Shown here: piece by piece, positions 17,339 through 26,156 of the stretch
How the letters are laid out: each line of letters starts with the position of its first letter
How positions within the stretch are numbered: position 1 is the first letter of the stretch
Source: Bacteroidota bacterium
GTDB taxonomy: Bacteria; Bacteroidota; Bacteroidia; Chitinophagales; Saprospiraceae
NCBI GenBank assembly: GCA_003045895.1
Contig: PZPC01000013.1
Coordinates: 24,938 to 88,937, forward strand
Direction of reading: 5' to 3'
DNA length: 64,000 nucleotides
Notes under the pieces: generated by a model
The model's input: the letters and a program-made list of their open reading frames with translations, nothing else
Database searches by the model: none
Told to the model about the DNA's origin: nothing
Program-made: the position numbers and the translations under genes

Positions 17339-18489
17339 GCTTCGGAACGCAGCCAGTCAACCACCGCGCTGACGGCGTGGGGACCGTAATGGGTATCGAA
17401 AAAGCTTGCGGGGGTAGGATGATTCCCCCGGGGTAGGACCTGGATAATCGCTTCGGCAAAGGCCGCTACATCCCCATCGGGAACCTGAACCAGTTTTTCG
17501 CCGTAGACCGCCGCTGAAACACCCAAGGCACCGGTTGCGTAAGAAATGACCGTCTTCCCATAGGCCACTGCTTCTACCAGTTTGGTTTTTACGCCACCAC
17601 CGCTTTGAATCGGGTTGAGCACCAGGTCGCAGGCTGCTACGTATGTTTCGATGTCGGGCACAAAGCCCAGGTAGTGGATGCCTTCGGATTGCCGGTTGCT
17701 AAAATCCTGGTATGTGGCAGGTAATCCACCTCCGCAGATAAGGATATGATAAGTGAAGTGGGCCCGTTGGCGGAGTAAGGGATTGATCTTGGTCACAATC
17801 GCGATTACGGCCTCCAGGTTGGGGCCATAGTTTTGGGGCCCAAAAAACAGGAGTAATTTGTCTTCCATTTTCCAACCGTGGCGCTGCACTACAGCCTGCC
17901 GTTTGGCCATTGAGACGGTAGGGTGCGGACTTTCCTGTTGATCAACCGGGTACGGGATCGCCAGGCATTTTTTGGGGTCGAGCCCGAATAAGTGGGGAGC
18001 CGCTGCTTGTTCCTGTACGGAAATAAAAGCTACCGCTGCGGCCCACCGGTAGACAAAGCGTTCGCTGAGCCACATGAGTGGCCACCACCACTTTCCTAAA
18101 CTGCGCCAACGTTGGTATTCCAGATTATGGCTAATGACGAGCACCCTGACGGGTAATCCCCACAGAAAGGGCCAGAGCAATAAGCCAAAATAATGGTGCT
18201 GGAGAACCAGAAATTGGATGTTATTGGTTTGCAGAAAACGCCTGACGCGCCAGCCGACCCGCGGATCGACGTATTTGCGCTTTTTATCATCGAACAGTTC
18301 AACCCCATTTACGCCAGGGAGTGATTCGTTGCCAGCCGTAGTTATGCAAAAGGTGCCGGGCCACGCTTGTGCCAGGTATTTGACGTAGGCAAAAACGGCC
18401 CGGTGGCCACCGCTGCGCGGTGGCGAAAAAGGGTAGGGGGCAAGAATCGCCAGCTTGCTGGAGGACGTATTTTGTGGGTTCGTATTCAA
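17326..18489 (-). CDS. glycosyltransferase, GT4 family
   Basis: A 387-residue GT-B fold protein. The N-terminus (LAILAPYPFSPPRSGGHRAVF) is the acceptor-side Rossmann start with the PxxGG loop. The C-terminal half has LLLFFGPQNYGPNLEAV, GIHYLGFVPDIETYVAACDLVLNP and the nucleotide-sugar pocket GGGVKTKLVEAVAYGKTVISY. The last is the E-x7-E region of GT4 enzymes, here with K-T-K-L-V-E. It should move a sugar from a nucleotide donor to a surface glycan acceptor. It starts 3 bp after the end of the yfhO-like gene and probably forms an operon with it and gpsA. Its 3' end overlaps the convergent neighbour by 13 bp. Confidence 0.85.
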   Translation of the reverse strand: MNTNPQNTSSSKLAILAPYPFSPPRSGGHRAVFAYVKYLAQAWPGTFCITTAGNESLPGVNGVELFDDKKRKYVDPRVGWRVRRFLQTNNIQFLVLQHHYFGLLLWPFLWGLPVRVLVISHNLEYQRWRSLGKWWWPLMWLSERFVYRWAAAVAFISVQEQAAAPHLFGLDPKKCLAIPYPVDQQESPHPTVSMAKRQAVVQRHGWKMEDKLLLFFGPQNYGPNLEAVIAIVTKINPLLRQRAHFTYHILICGGGLPATYQDFSNRQSEGIHYLGFVPDIETYVAACDLVLNPIQSGGGVKTKLVEAVAYGKTVISYATGALGVSAAVYGEKLVQVPDGDVAAFAEAIIQVLPRGNHPTPASFFDTHYGPHAVSAVVDWLRSEAYLS

Positions 18490-18492
18490 CAG

Positions 18493-21009
18493 TTAGCGCT
18501 TCTTTTTTGCCTTAGAAACAGGGGCTGGCTCCGTTGCAACCGTTGTTGGCCTTGCCAATTCTCTTTTCACCGCCCAACCCATGTAGCCCAATAAAGCCAG
18601 CAGCAGGATGAGGGAAGAAATAGCAGAAACTGTTTTGCCCAGGTAATAGGAGCGGGGTTCGAATTTGAAGACGATCTCGTGCTGACCAGCGGGAATTTTC
18701 AACGCCCGGAGGACGTAATCAACCCGGATGTGTGCTACGGGCTGCCCGTCGACGTAGGCTTGCCAACCTTTATTCGGCCCGTACCAGATTTCGGAAAAGA
18801 CGGCCAGCTCTTCCTGGTCGGTACTGCTGCGGTAGGTTAAGCGATTGGGGCGATATTCGGCGAGTTGGATGGTGCCGGCACCACTGGGGCGCAATCCGTT
18901 TACATAGGCTGCAAACTCGTCGTTGACGACCGCCGCCTTGCGTAAGTTAACTTGTCCCAGGGCATCAATTTCGGCATTGGCGGTAGGCACCAACGCAACA
19001 GAGTCCACGAGCCAGGCATTGCCCAGGGCACCGGGGTTTTGTTGCACGGTGGCCGCGCCGTCCTGGCCGGGCACGATGAAATACTTGGTGTTCAGCATAT
19101 TAAACACCGCCTGGTTACCTTGGGATAAGTAGCGGTCGATCAAGTCCTGGTAGCGCTGTAGTTTGGCGGCGTGGTAGCCGCCCACCATTTTGTGGAAATA
19201 AGAAGGTCTGGACGACTGGAAGGGATCAACCGTGGTGTCGAATACCCGGAAGTTCGGGTCTTGGTCGGCCAGTATTTGGGTGTCGGCGGGGCGGGGCGTG
19301 AAAACCTGGTTGACAGCAGTAGGTCGTTCGAAATCATCTTTGTTCAGGTAGCGCATGCCCACGCCGAAAAGGTCAAAAACCGTAAGTAATCCCAGGCCAA
19401 TGAGCACGGGCATTGCCTTGATTTTTTCCTGAACAAAGAAATAGACACCGCCCAGCGCCAGGGCAGCCAGTATGAAAGTCCGGAAAGCATCCGCGCGCAT
19501 CATGTCGGCGCGGGTTTCCTGCAGGCTCTTCAGGATTGGTTGCAGGATTTCTGGTTGCAATTGACCCCCAAACATGCGGTTGATTTTGCTCGCTTCACCG
19601 GGGGTGGTGAAGTCAAACATGCCAGGGCCTACGACCGCAAAAAACAAGGCAATACTAAGCGCAATGCCCCCACCGATAGCCAGACTACGGATAATTCTGG
19701 CTTTGGGTTGGGCGCCCGAAAAGATCGAATGGAGGGCCAGAATCGCCAGCGCCGGCACTAAAAAAGAAGTAACACTCAGAATGGAATTGGGCGTCCGGAA
19801 TTTATTGTAGAGGGGGAAATAATCAAAAAACAGCCGGCTCAGTCCCTCAAAATTACTGCCCATAGATAAGAGCAAGGTGAGTAAGGTACCCAGTCCGAGC
19901 CACCATTTTACGGGCCCATCCACCAGGAAAAGCCCCACCAGGAAGAATAGTACCATAATGGCCCCGAAGTAAATGGGTCCACTGGTAAAGGGCAAGGCAC
20001 CCCAGTAGAGTGGTGCGCTGAAATTTTTACCCTGGCCAGCTCCCAGCCGGGTCATGGTCTTGCCGTACGGAGAATCATCGGTAGTTGGTTCCGCAGAACC
20101 GCCACCCACTACGCCCGGGATGTAAGCTGAAAACAGGTCGAGGGGACCGTTGCTCCACTGCATGGCATAGTCCCAGTTTAAGCCGTCGACGCTGCTGCTG
20201 GAGGAATTATCCTGAGCGGTGGCTTGTTGCTCCAGGATGGGTTTTCCACGCATGGTATCCTGTGCGTATTCGTAGGTGATCCAGAGATTAGACGCTGCTG
20301 CCCCCAGGGCCAGCACGCCACCAATAGCCAGGGCACCGGCAGCTTTGGCAAAATGCGGAAGGGTGCCATTTTTAATGTTACTGACCAGCTCCGCGATGCC
20401 CCAAATAAGCACCGTCAGGAAAAAATAATAAGTCATTTGCACGTGGTTGGCGGCCAGGTCCATACCCATGCCGATTCCAAACAACAACCCACCCAACAGG
20501 TACCTTTGGCGGAAAGCCAGCAGTAAACCACTGGCCACCAGCGGGAGGTAGGAAATGGTTCGCAGCTTGGTCTCATGCCCGGCTTCGAATAACACCAGGT
20601 TATTGGTGGCAAAGCCAAAGGCCAGGGCACCAATGATACTTAGCCAGGGGCTAACGCCCAGCAGAACCATCAAAATATAGAAGCAAATCATAGCAGCGAT
20701 GAACTGCCCGGCGGGCGGCTGGATGTACAAACGAGCTACATTTTCCAGCTTTTTGACGTAGTTGCCGCTACTGACCGTGTTGATCTGGTAGGAAGGCATA
20801 CCGCCAAACATAGCGTTGGTCCAGAGCGATTCTTCGCCCGTGGCGGCCTTGAACTGACGCAATTCTTCCGACATCCCCCGGTAGCCAATAATATCGCCCT
20901 GACTGACGATTTTACCGGAAAATTGCGGAGAAAAATAAAAAACTGCGGCGGTAATAAAGATGGCCAACGCAGCCAGGTGGGGCAAAAAGGATTTGATCTG
21001 GAGTTGCAT
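18493..21009 (-). CDS. YfhO-family integral membrane protein (GT-C-like)
   Basis: An 838-residue membrane protein with about 12 hydrophobic segments between residues 10 and 545, one more near 800, and a large soluble domain (about 550-790). The first loop (FSGKIVSQGDIIGYRGMSEEL, then GESLWTNAMFGGMPSYQ) and ILALHSIFSG-type helices fit the bacterial YfhO family, membrane proteins of the GT-C fold that help transfer sugars from lipid carriers. The lysine-rich tail (SKAKKKR) should be cytoplasmic. The adjacent GT4 gene supports a role in glycan assembly. gpsA lies 28 bp upstream on the same strand. Confidence 0.85.
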   Translation of the reverse strand: MQLQIKSFLPHLAALAIFITAAVFYFSPQFSGKIVSQGDIIGYRGMSEELRQFKAATGEESLWTNAMFGGMPSYQINTVSSGNYVKKLENVARLYIQPPAGQFIAAMICFYILMVLLGVSPWLSIIGALAFGFATNNLVLFEAGHETKLRTISYLPLVASGLLLAFRQRYLLGGLLFGIGMGMDLAANHVQMTYYFFLTVLIWGIAELVSNIKNGTLPHFAKAAGALAIGGVLALGAAASNLWITYEYAQDTMRGKPILEQQATAQDNSSSSSVDGLNWDYAMQWSNGPLDLFSAYIPGVVGGGSAEPTTDDSPYGKTMTRLGAGQGKNFSAPLYWGALPFTSGPIYFGAIMVLFFLVGLFLVDGPVKWWLGLGTLLTLLLSMGSNFEGLSRLFFDYFPLYNKFRTPNSILSVTSFLVPALAILALHSIFSGAQPKARIIRSLAIGGGIALSIALFFAVVGPGMFDFTTPGEASKINRMFGGQLQPEILQPILKSLQETRADMMRADAFRTFILAALALGGVYFFVQEKIKAMPVLIGLGLLTVFDLFGVGMRYLNKDDFERPTAVNQVFTPRPADTQILADQDPNFRVFDTTVDPFQSSRPSYFHKMVGGYHAAKLQRYQDLIDRYLSQGNQAVFNMLNTKYFIVPGQDGAATVQQNPGALGNAWLVDSVALVPTANAEIDALGQVNLRKAAVVNDEFAAYVNGLRPSGAGTIQLAEYRPNRLTYRSSTDQEELAVFSEIWYGPNKGWQAYVDGQPVAHIRVDYVLRALKIPAGQHEIVFKFEPRSYYLGKTVSAISSLILLLALLGYMGWAVKRELARPTTVATEPAPVSKAKKKR

Positions 21010-21037
21010 GCTTAAGGTTTTCGGTCAAGATAAGAAG

Positions 21038-22084
21038 TTATAAGAAATCTACATCTACATCGTAGGGATAGGTCATCAGGTAGTTCATGGCATCTTGAAC
21101 TGGAAACCCCTGGAAGACAATACGGTACAACATTTCCGTAATGGGCACCCTCAATTTATAGTAACGGGCCAGGTAGCGCGTTATTTTAAGGGTCCGAACG
21201 CCTTCGGCCAGTTCGGGCATACTGTCCGCAATCGTCTCAAAGGTTTCGCCACGGCCGAGCCGATAACCAAAAGTGTAATTGCGGCTTTTCTTGCTGGTGG
21301 CGGTGGCGATCAGGTCACCGATTCCTGCAGTCCCAAAAAAAGCCTCCGTATCGGAACCCATGGCTTTGCCAAAGTAGACCATTTCCATAAGCCCACGCGT
21401 AAGTAGCATCGCCTGGATGTTTTTGCCTAAACCATAGCCTTTGAGTATGCCAGAACCCAGTGCAATCGTATTTTTTAAGGCTCCGGCCAATTCTGCTCCC
21501 AGCAAATCGTGGGAGCCAAAAACGTGGAACAACGGGCTACTCAATACGGCTTTCCCCGCGCTAATCACTTCCGTGAACTTGCTCGCGATGAGGGTCGCGG
21601 TTGGTTGTCCTTCCAGGATTTCCTGGGCCAGGTTGGGCCCCGACAGGCAACCAATTCGGACCACCACACTTTCCTGGCGAATGACTTCTGAAATGGTGCT
21701 AAGGTTCGAACGCATCACGCCTTTCTCTTCTATTTCCCGCTCCAGCACACCATTCAGATCAAATCCTTTGGTGGCGTGGATCAAAATATGGTAGGGATGC
21801 AAATACGGCGCCATGTCTTGCATCATGGACCGGAAAGAAATAGAAGGTACAACCGGAAAGAGCAATTGACAGGCACCCACGACTTCTGCCAGGTCGTTGG
21901 TAGCCCGCACCCGTTCGGGAAGAACAATACCGTGTCGTTCCTGCCGGGTATTGATGAGATCGACTACCTCTTGCTTGCGGGCATAAATGAGGACATCGGT
22001 GTTGTAAGCTAGCAGGTTTGCAATAGCGGTGCCAAAGCTGCCGCCACCGATTACGCCTACTGGTTTTCCATTTGCTGTTGGCAT
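21038..22084 (-). CDS. gpsA: glycerol-3-phosphate dehydrogenase [NAD(P)+]
   Basis: A 348-residue enzyme that reduces dihydroxyacetone phosphate to sn-glycerol-3-phosphate for phospholipid synthesis. The Rossmann motif GVIGGGSFGTAIANLL is at the N-terminus. VVRIGCLSGPNLAQEI, the catalytic-Lys segment ELAGALKNTIALGSGI and the substrate-binding GTAGIGDLIATATSKKSRNYTFG are all present. The length matches the bacterial family. I chose ATG 22084 directly before the Rossmann strand; an in-frame ATG at 22126 adds 14 residues of no known kind. It is the first gene of a gpsA-yfhO-GT4 run. Confidence 0.95.
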   Translation of the reverse strand: MPTANGKPVGVIGGGSFGTAIANLLAYNTDVLIYARKQEVVDLINTRQERHGIVLPERVRATNDLAEVVGACQLLFPVVPSISFRSMMQDMAPYLHPYHILIHATKGFDLNGVLEREIEEKGVMRSNLSTISEVIRQESVVVRIGCLSGPNLAQEILEGQPTATLIASKFTEVISAGKAVLSSPLFHVFGSHDLLGAELAGALKNTIALGSGILKGYGLGKNIQAMLLTRGLMEMVYFGKAMGSDTEAFFGTAGIGDLIATATSKKSRNYTFGYRLGRGETFETIADSMPELAEGVRTLKITRYLARYYKLRVPITEMLYRIVFQGFPVQDAMNYLMTYPYDVDVDFL

Positions 22085-22206
22085 ATCAATTGAATCTGCT
22101 GACCGTTTAAATGAATGGCCAACCAAGGATTAATTATCTTCAGGGCAAAATAACGCTAAATATGGCAAAAAAGGGCACTTCCATTTTCCTAATTCGTCCG
22201 GGTACT

Positions 22207-22236
22207 TTTCAATTCGCCCAGGATGTGCTACTTTTG
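22207..22236 (+). promoter_or_regulatory. promoter of the beta-propeller gene
   Basis: TTTC at 22207-22210 (one off TTTG), an 18-bp spacer, then TACTTTTG at 22229-22236. The start codon is 18 bp downstream. This is one of the best-spaced Bacteroidota-type promoters in the window. Confidence 0.55.
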
Positions 22237-22254
22237 GCGTAAAGAAATATATTT

Positions 22255-23148
22255 ATGCCGAAGTACATGGTTTCCTTCGTAATGCTTTTATCTGTTTTTA
22301 CGCTGCGGGCGCAATTGCCTCAATCTAATATTTATTTATTTGATGTTAAGCAGGTTTCAGACAGCCTTTTCGAGTTTACCCATCCGCAGTTTCTAACGGG
22401 CTTTAACCCGAATGGATACAACAACCAACCAGCGTTCTTCTCCAACGATGAGCTCTATATCTCCGCCCAGCTGCCTGCTATGCAGCAACCGGAATTATAC
22501 CTCCTTAACCTCAAGGAAAAGACCAAGTTGCGGGTGACGGAAACCCAGGAAGGAGAATTTTCTGCTATGCGAATGCCAGATTACTACAACTTTTCTGCCA
22601 TTCGTCAGGAATACATCAATCGGGATACCGTCATCCGTTTGTGGCAGTTTCCGCTGGATCGATTGACCAACGGAAAGCCGGTTTTTAAATACTTACAAGG
22701 TATTGGCTACTACACCTGGGTCAATAGCAAGGAAGTAGCCGTATTCGTACTCGACAACCCCAATTACCTGGCCCTGGCCAATGTGGATACCGATGAATTG
22801 TTGCCGCTGGCGACCAACGTGGGGCGCTGTATCAAAAAGTTGCCCAATGGCAACCTGACTTTCGTGCAGAAAAATGAACAGGGGATTTGGCAGATTATGG
22901 AGTTGTCTTTGTACCGCCGTACCAACCTGACTCCCCAGCCCATCATTACCAGCCTGGTAGGTGCCGAAGATTTTGCCCTGCTACCCGACGGTAGTTACAT
23001 TATGGGAAAAGGCAGCAAATTGTACAAGTTTAATCGTTTCCGCGATGAAGACTGGGTTGAAATTGCTGATTTGCGGTTCTATAACATCACCAATATCTTC
23101 CGATTGGCCATAAGCCCAGATATGAAAATTGCTATTGTGGCGAACTAG
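22255..23148 (+). CDS. periplasmic TolB-like beta-propeller protein
   Basis: A 297-residue protein with a signal peptide (about 1-20, FTLRAQ). Repeated blades contain PAFFSNDELYISAQ, YLLNLKEKTKLRVTETQEGEFSAMRMPD, YYTWVNSKEVAVFVL and FALLPDGSYIMGKGSKLYKF. The 'hxxDGxxI' turns and WD40/PD40-like spacing indicate a six-bladed or smaller propeller. No catalytic residues or lipobox are seen. Bacteroidota encode many such proteins as periplasmic binding or sensor parts, and its partner is unknown. It stands alone and its last 17 bp overlap the convergent udk gene. Confidence 0.65.
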   Translation: MPKYMVSFVMLLSVFTLRAQLPQSNIYLFDVKQVSDSLFEFTHPQFLTGFNPNGYNNQPAFFSNDELYISAQLPAMQQPELYLLNLKEKTKLRVTETQEGEFSAMRMPDYYNFSAIRQEYINRDTVIRLWQFPLDRLTNGKPVFKYLQGIGYYTWVNSKEVAVFVLDNPNYLALANVDTDELLPLATNVGRCIKKLPNGNLTFVQKNEQGIWQIMELSLYRRTNLTPQPIITSLVGAEDFALLPDGSYIMGKGSKLYKFNRFRDEDWVEIADLRFYNITNIFRLAISPDMKIAIVAN

Positions 23149-23767
23149 TATGGGTGGTCAAATGGTGGTCTAAGAAGCCTTGCACGACCCGCAATCCCAT
23201 ATGCAACTGCTGGTTGTTGTTGATGATGAGGTCCGCTTCGTCCATATAGGGCTTGATGTACTTCTCAAAAGCAGGGAGAACGTGGTTTTCGTAGCGGTAG
23301 AGGACATCTTCGAGGGGGTAGTTGCGCTCCACCCGGTCCCGTTTGATTCGCCGAATAACTTTCAGATTCTCCTTGGCGTGCAGGTATATTTTCAGATCCA
23401 GCAGTTCGCACATTTTTTTAAAGTGAAAGACAAAGAGCCCTTCCACAATAATAATAGGAGTGGGATTGAAAACCAGTAGCCTGGAGGAAGCCTTTTCGTT
23501 GTTGAAGGTGTATTCTTGTCGTTCTACGATTTGACCCTGTACCAGTTGACCAACATCGTGGATAAAAGCTTTTTTATCAATCGATCGGGGTAGATCAAAA
23601 TTAGTGATTCCCTGGTTGTCGCTTCTTTGCTCTTCCCGGGGGCGGTAATAATCGTCTTGCGAAATTACGCAAAGCTGCGTCTCCGAAAAACTGTCCTTTA
23701 AGCTTTTGATGAAAGTTGTCTTGCCGGAGCCGCTGCCGCCGGTAATGCCAATGATGAATGGTCGCAT
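23132..23767 (-). CDS. udk: uridine kinase
   Basis: A 211-residue P-loop kinase that phosphorylates uridine and cytidine in pyrimidine salvage. The Walker A is GITGGSGSGKTTFIKSL near residue 6. QDDYYRPREEQ (substrate site) and IIIVEGLFVFHF (Walker B region) follow, then RRIKRDRVERNYPLEDVLYRYENHVLPAFEKYI, the lid and uridine-binding helices. The length equals that of E. coli Udk. It lies divergently from a nucleoside transporter, so the two together form a nucleoside uptake and salvage locus. Confidence 0.93.
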   Translation of the reverse strand: MRPFIIGITGGSGSGKTTFIKSLKDSFSETQLCVISQDDYYRPREEQRSDNQGITNFDLPRSIDKKAFIHDVGQLVQGQIVERQEYTFNNEKASSRLLVFNPTPIIIVEGLFVFHFKKMCELLDLKIYLHAKENLKVIRRIKRDRVERNYPLEDVLYRYENHVLPAFEKYIKPYMDEADLIINNNQQLHMGLRVVQGFLDHHLTTHTSSPQ

Positions 23768-23786
23768 AGCCCAATATAGGTTTGGG

Positions 23787-23794
23787 CAAAAGTA
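23787..23794 (-). promoter_or_regulatory. -7 box TACTTTTG of udk
   Basis: An exact TAnnTTTG on the minus strand, 19 bp before the udk start codon at 23767. No clear -33 TTTG is visible upstream. Confidence 0.5.
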
Positions 23795-23901
23795 GACTTT
23801 TAAATAGTGTTAGAAAAATAATTGTCGACCTTATTGGCGCGGGCTAGCGGACCGTTTGAGTAGCTGCCTCAAAAAGGATAGACCTTGTTCCAAATACTTT
23901 A

Positions 23902-23931
23902 CTTACTTTTGGCCGGTTGGACAAAAGTAAG
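23902..23931. promoter_or_regulatory. palindrome carrying opposed -7 boxes between udk and the nucleoside transporter
   Basis: A perfect 10-bp inverted repeat (CTTACTTTTG at 23902-23911, CAAAAGTAAG at 23922-23931) with a 10-bp spacer. Each arm contains TACTTTTG, one facing the transporter (ATG at 23937) and one facing udk. It may be a bidirectional promoter, an operator, or both. The transporter ATG begins 25 bp after the plus-strand box. Confidence 0.5.
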
Positions 23932-23936
23932 GGATT

Positions 23937-25274
23937 ATGGATTTTATTATTGATTTATTGCGTGCTGGTTTGGGGATTACCATCTTATTGGGGATCTGTT
24001 ATTTGCTTAGTAGTAACCGCAAGGCCATCAATTGGCGACTGGTCGCCATTGGGATGGGATTACAGTTTTTCCTTGCTTTTTTCATCCTTATCGTGCCTGG
24101 CGTAAGCAATGTTTTCGACCTCATCTCCCGCGGCTTTACCAGTGTTATCGCTTTTACGGCTGCTGGATCTCAGTTTATGTTTGGGAATATTGTCAAGGAC
24201 ATGAGTTCCTTCGGCTACATTTTTGCCTTTCAGGTACTACCAACGATTGTTTTTTTTAGTGCCCTTACGGCCATCCTCTATTATTTTGGAATCCTGCAAA
24301 AGATCGTTTACGGCTTAGCCTGGCTGCTCTCCCGGACCATGGGCCTATCGGGGCCGGAAAGCTTAGCTGCTGCCGCTAATGTCTTCATCGGACAAACGGA
24401 AGCACCGCTCGTCATCAGGCCCTACCTGGAAAACATGACCAAGTCAGAGATTTTATGCCTGATGACCGGCGGTATGGCCACGATCGCGGGTAGTGTCTTT
24501 GTTGCCTACGTCGGGTATCTGGGGGGGACGGATGAAGTTGCGCGCTTGTTTTTTGCCAAACATTTGCTGACGGCTTCTATTATTTCGGCGCCGGCAGCGA
24601 TCGTGGCGGCGAAAATGCTCTATCCGGAAACCGAGCGCGATGGTGATATCGACAAACAAATGGAAATGGCTGAAGACGAGGCTACCAATGTCCTTGATGC
24701 TATTTCCCGTGGCACCACCGACGGCTTGAAATTAGCGGTTAACGTAGGTGCCATGTTGCTCGTATTTACGGCGCTCATCTTTATGATGAACTCCATTTTC
24801 CTCAACCTCACCGATTTGGTGAACTGGGGTTTTGCCCAGGTTTTTTCCAGTGTGGGCGACTGGAATGAGCAAATTGCCCTGTCTACCAATAACCGCTTCG
24901 AAGGGTTTAGCTTTACGTATTTACTGGCAATGGTTTTCGCCCCTTTTGCCTGGATTCTGGGTGTTCCTTTTGAGGATATTACCGTGGTGGGTCAGCTGCT
25001 GGGACTCAAGACTGTCATCAATGAGTTTGTCGCTTACGAACAGTTCCAGGGGGTTTTAGCAGAAGGATTGCTTAAGAATCCCAAATCAGTAATTATCACT
25101 ACTTATGCACTTTGTGGATTTTCCAATTTTGCTTCTATTGGCATCCAAATTGGAGGGATTGGCAGTTTGGCTCCGGGGCAGCGCCCGACCTTGACCCAGT
25201 TTGGGATAAAAGCGTTGATTGGAGGTACCATTGCTTGTTTTCTAACCGGCACCATTGCTGCCCTGTTCGTCTGA
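23937..25274 (+). CDS. concentrative nucleoside transporter (CNT/NupC family)
   Basis: A 445-residue inner-membrane protein with about 10 hydrophobic segments. Family hallmarks are FTSVIAFTAAGSQFMFGN, VLPTIVFFSALTAILYY (gate), GPESLAAAANVFIGQTEAPLVIRPYL (the G-Q-T-E-A-P motif that binds the nucleoside base and ribose), NEFVAYEQF, and TYALCGFSNFASIGIQIGGIGSLAP. It imports nucleosides by Na+ or H+ symport. The divergent udk gene supports pyrimidine nucleoside salvage. The length is slightly above E. coli NupC (400) because of the N-terminal helices. Confidence 0.93.
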   Translation: MDFIIDLLRAGLGITILLGICYLLSSNRKAINWRLVAIGMGLQFFLAFFILIVPGVSNVFDLISRGFTSVIAFTAAGSQFMFGNIVKDMSSFGYIFAFQVLPTIVFFSALTAILYYFGILQKIVYGLAWLLSRTMGLSGPESLAAAANVFIGQTEAPLVIRPYLENMTKSEILCLMTGGMATIAGSVFVAYVGYLGGTDEVARLFFAKHLLTASIISAPAAIVAAKMLYPETERDGDIDKQMEMAEDEATNVLDAISRGTTDGLKLAVNVGAMLLVFTALIFMMNSIFLNLTDLVNWGFAQVFSSVGDWNEQIALSTNNRFEGFSFTYLLAMVFAPFAWILGVPFEDITVVGQLLGLKTVINEFVAYEQFQGVLAEGLLKNPKSVIITTYALCGFSNFASIGIQIGGIGSLAPGQRPTLTQFGIKALIGGTIACFLTGTIAALFV

Positions 25275-25278
25275 TTTT

Positions 25279-26073
25279 TCAGAATTTCTTGGTGGTGAAA
25301 TGAAAACAGGCACCTGCTCCCACGGTGCTCTCTACCCAGATTTTACCGCCGTGGCTTTCGACAATGCGTTTACACAAAGCTAAACCGATTCCGGTGCCTT
25401 GGTCACCAACTTCCCGGGCGTGCAGCCGGGTAAACAACTCGAATATCTTTTGGTGATGGACGGGGTCAATACCGATTCCCTGGTCTTGAATCGTAAACTC
25501 CCAGCAGGCCTGCCGGTCATGGGCCGTAATAGTGATGTGGTTTTCACGACCAGGCTGGCCATAATGGATGGCATTGGCCAACAGGTTTTGAAAAAGCTGG
25601 GAAATCCGCATCCGGTTGCCCTGGAATTGAGCAGGTAAATTGATTTCCTCAATCGTTATACCCTGTTGTTCTAAACTGTGGCGTAGATCATACTTGACGA
25701 GCATCAACATGTGCTTGGTCTGGATGGTCTCTTCGACAAAGATTCGGCCAGCACGGGAATACTCCAGGAGATCAAAAATGAGCTTTTGTAACCGGATAAC
25801 GCCGTTGGTCACGTGTTCAAAATACTCCTCCAGTTCGGGGCTGAGTTGCTCTGGCGGAAGCTTTTTTCGGATAATGCCCAGGAATCCTTCCACGGAGCGG
25901 AGCGGATCCTGAAGATCGTGGCTAGCTACGTAGGCAAAGTACTCCAGATCCTGGTTACTTTGCTGTAAATCAACGATTTGTTGCCGTAACTGTTGGATCA
26001 GCTCGCGCTGATCCTGAGTTTCGGAATTTAGGTCTTTAGTCATCTTTTCATGTTGTCTTTCGTAAAAACGCAT
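25279..26073 (-). CDS. soluble histidine kinase with coiled-coil N-terminus
   Basis: A 264-residue HWE/HisKA-type sensor kinase without membrane segments. A coiled coil (about 10-40) leads into YFAYVASHDLQDPLRSVEGFL, the H-box with the phosphoacceptor His in SHDLQDPLR. HATPase motifs follow: N-box FQNLLANAIHYGQPG, G1 FTIQDQGIGIDPVHH, F-box IFELFTRL and G2 GTGIGLALCKRIVESHGGKIWVES. It resembles phytochrome-type (HKOWD) kinases stripped of sensor domains. No response regulator is adjacent. The start is ATG 26073; ATG 26043 is possible. Translation from 26148 would read through the 39-bp repeat and is unlikely. Confidence 0.85.
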   Translation of the reverse strand: MRFYERQHEKMTKDLNSETQDQRELIQQLRQQIVDLQQSNQDLEYFAYVASHDLQDPLRSVEGFLGIIRKKLPPEQLSPELEEYFEHVTNGVIRLQKLIFDLLEYSRAGRIFVEETIQTKHMLMLVKYDLRHSLEQQGITIEEINLPAQFQGNRMRISQLFQNLLANAIHYGQPGRENHITITAHDRQACWEFTIQDQGIGIDPVHHQKIFELFTRLHAREVGDQGTGIGLALCKRIVESHGGKIWVESTVGAGACFHFTTKKF

Positions 26074-26101
26074 CTTTACGAACTTTTTAAGGGTGCCCCG
26101 C

Positions 26102-26140
26102 CTTAAGTATTTGGACAATAATAAATTTACATTTTTACAC
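26102..26140. repeat. 39-bp interspersed repeat, copy 2
   Basis: It matches 474-512 at 38 of 39 bases in the same orientation on the plus strand. It lies between the histidine kinase start and the end of the peptidase gene, both on the minus strand, so its orientation to genes differs from copy 1. Confidence 0.7.
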
Positions 26141-26156
26141 CTTCCCACCTTCCCAC

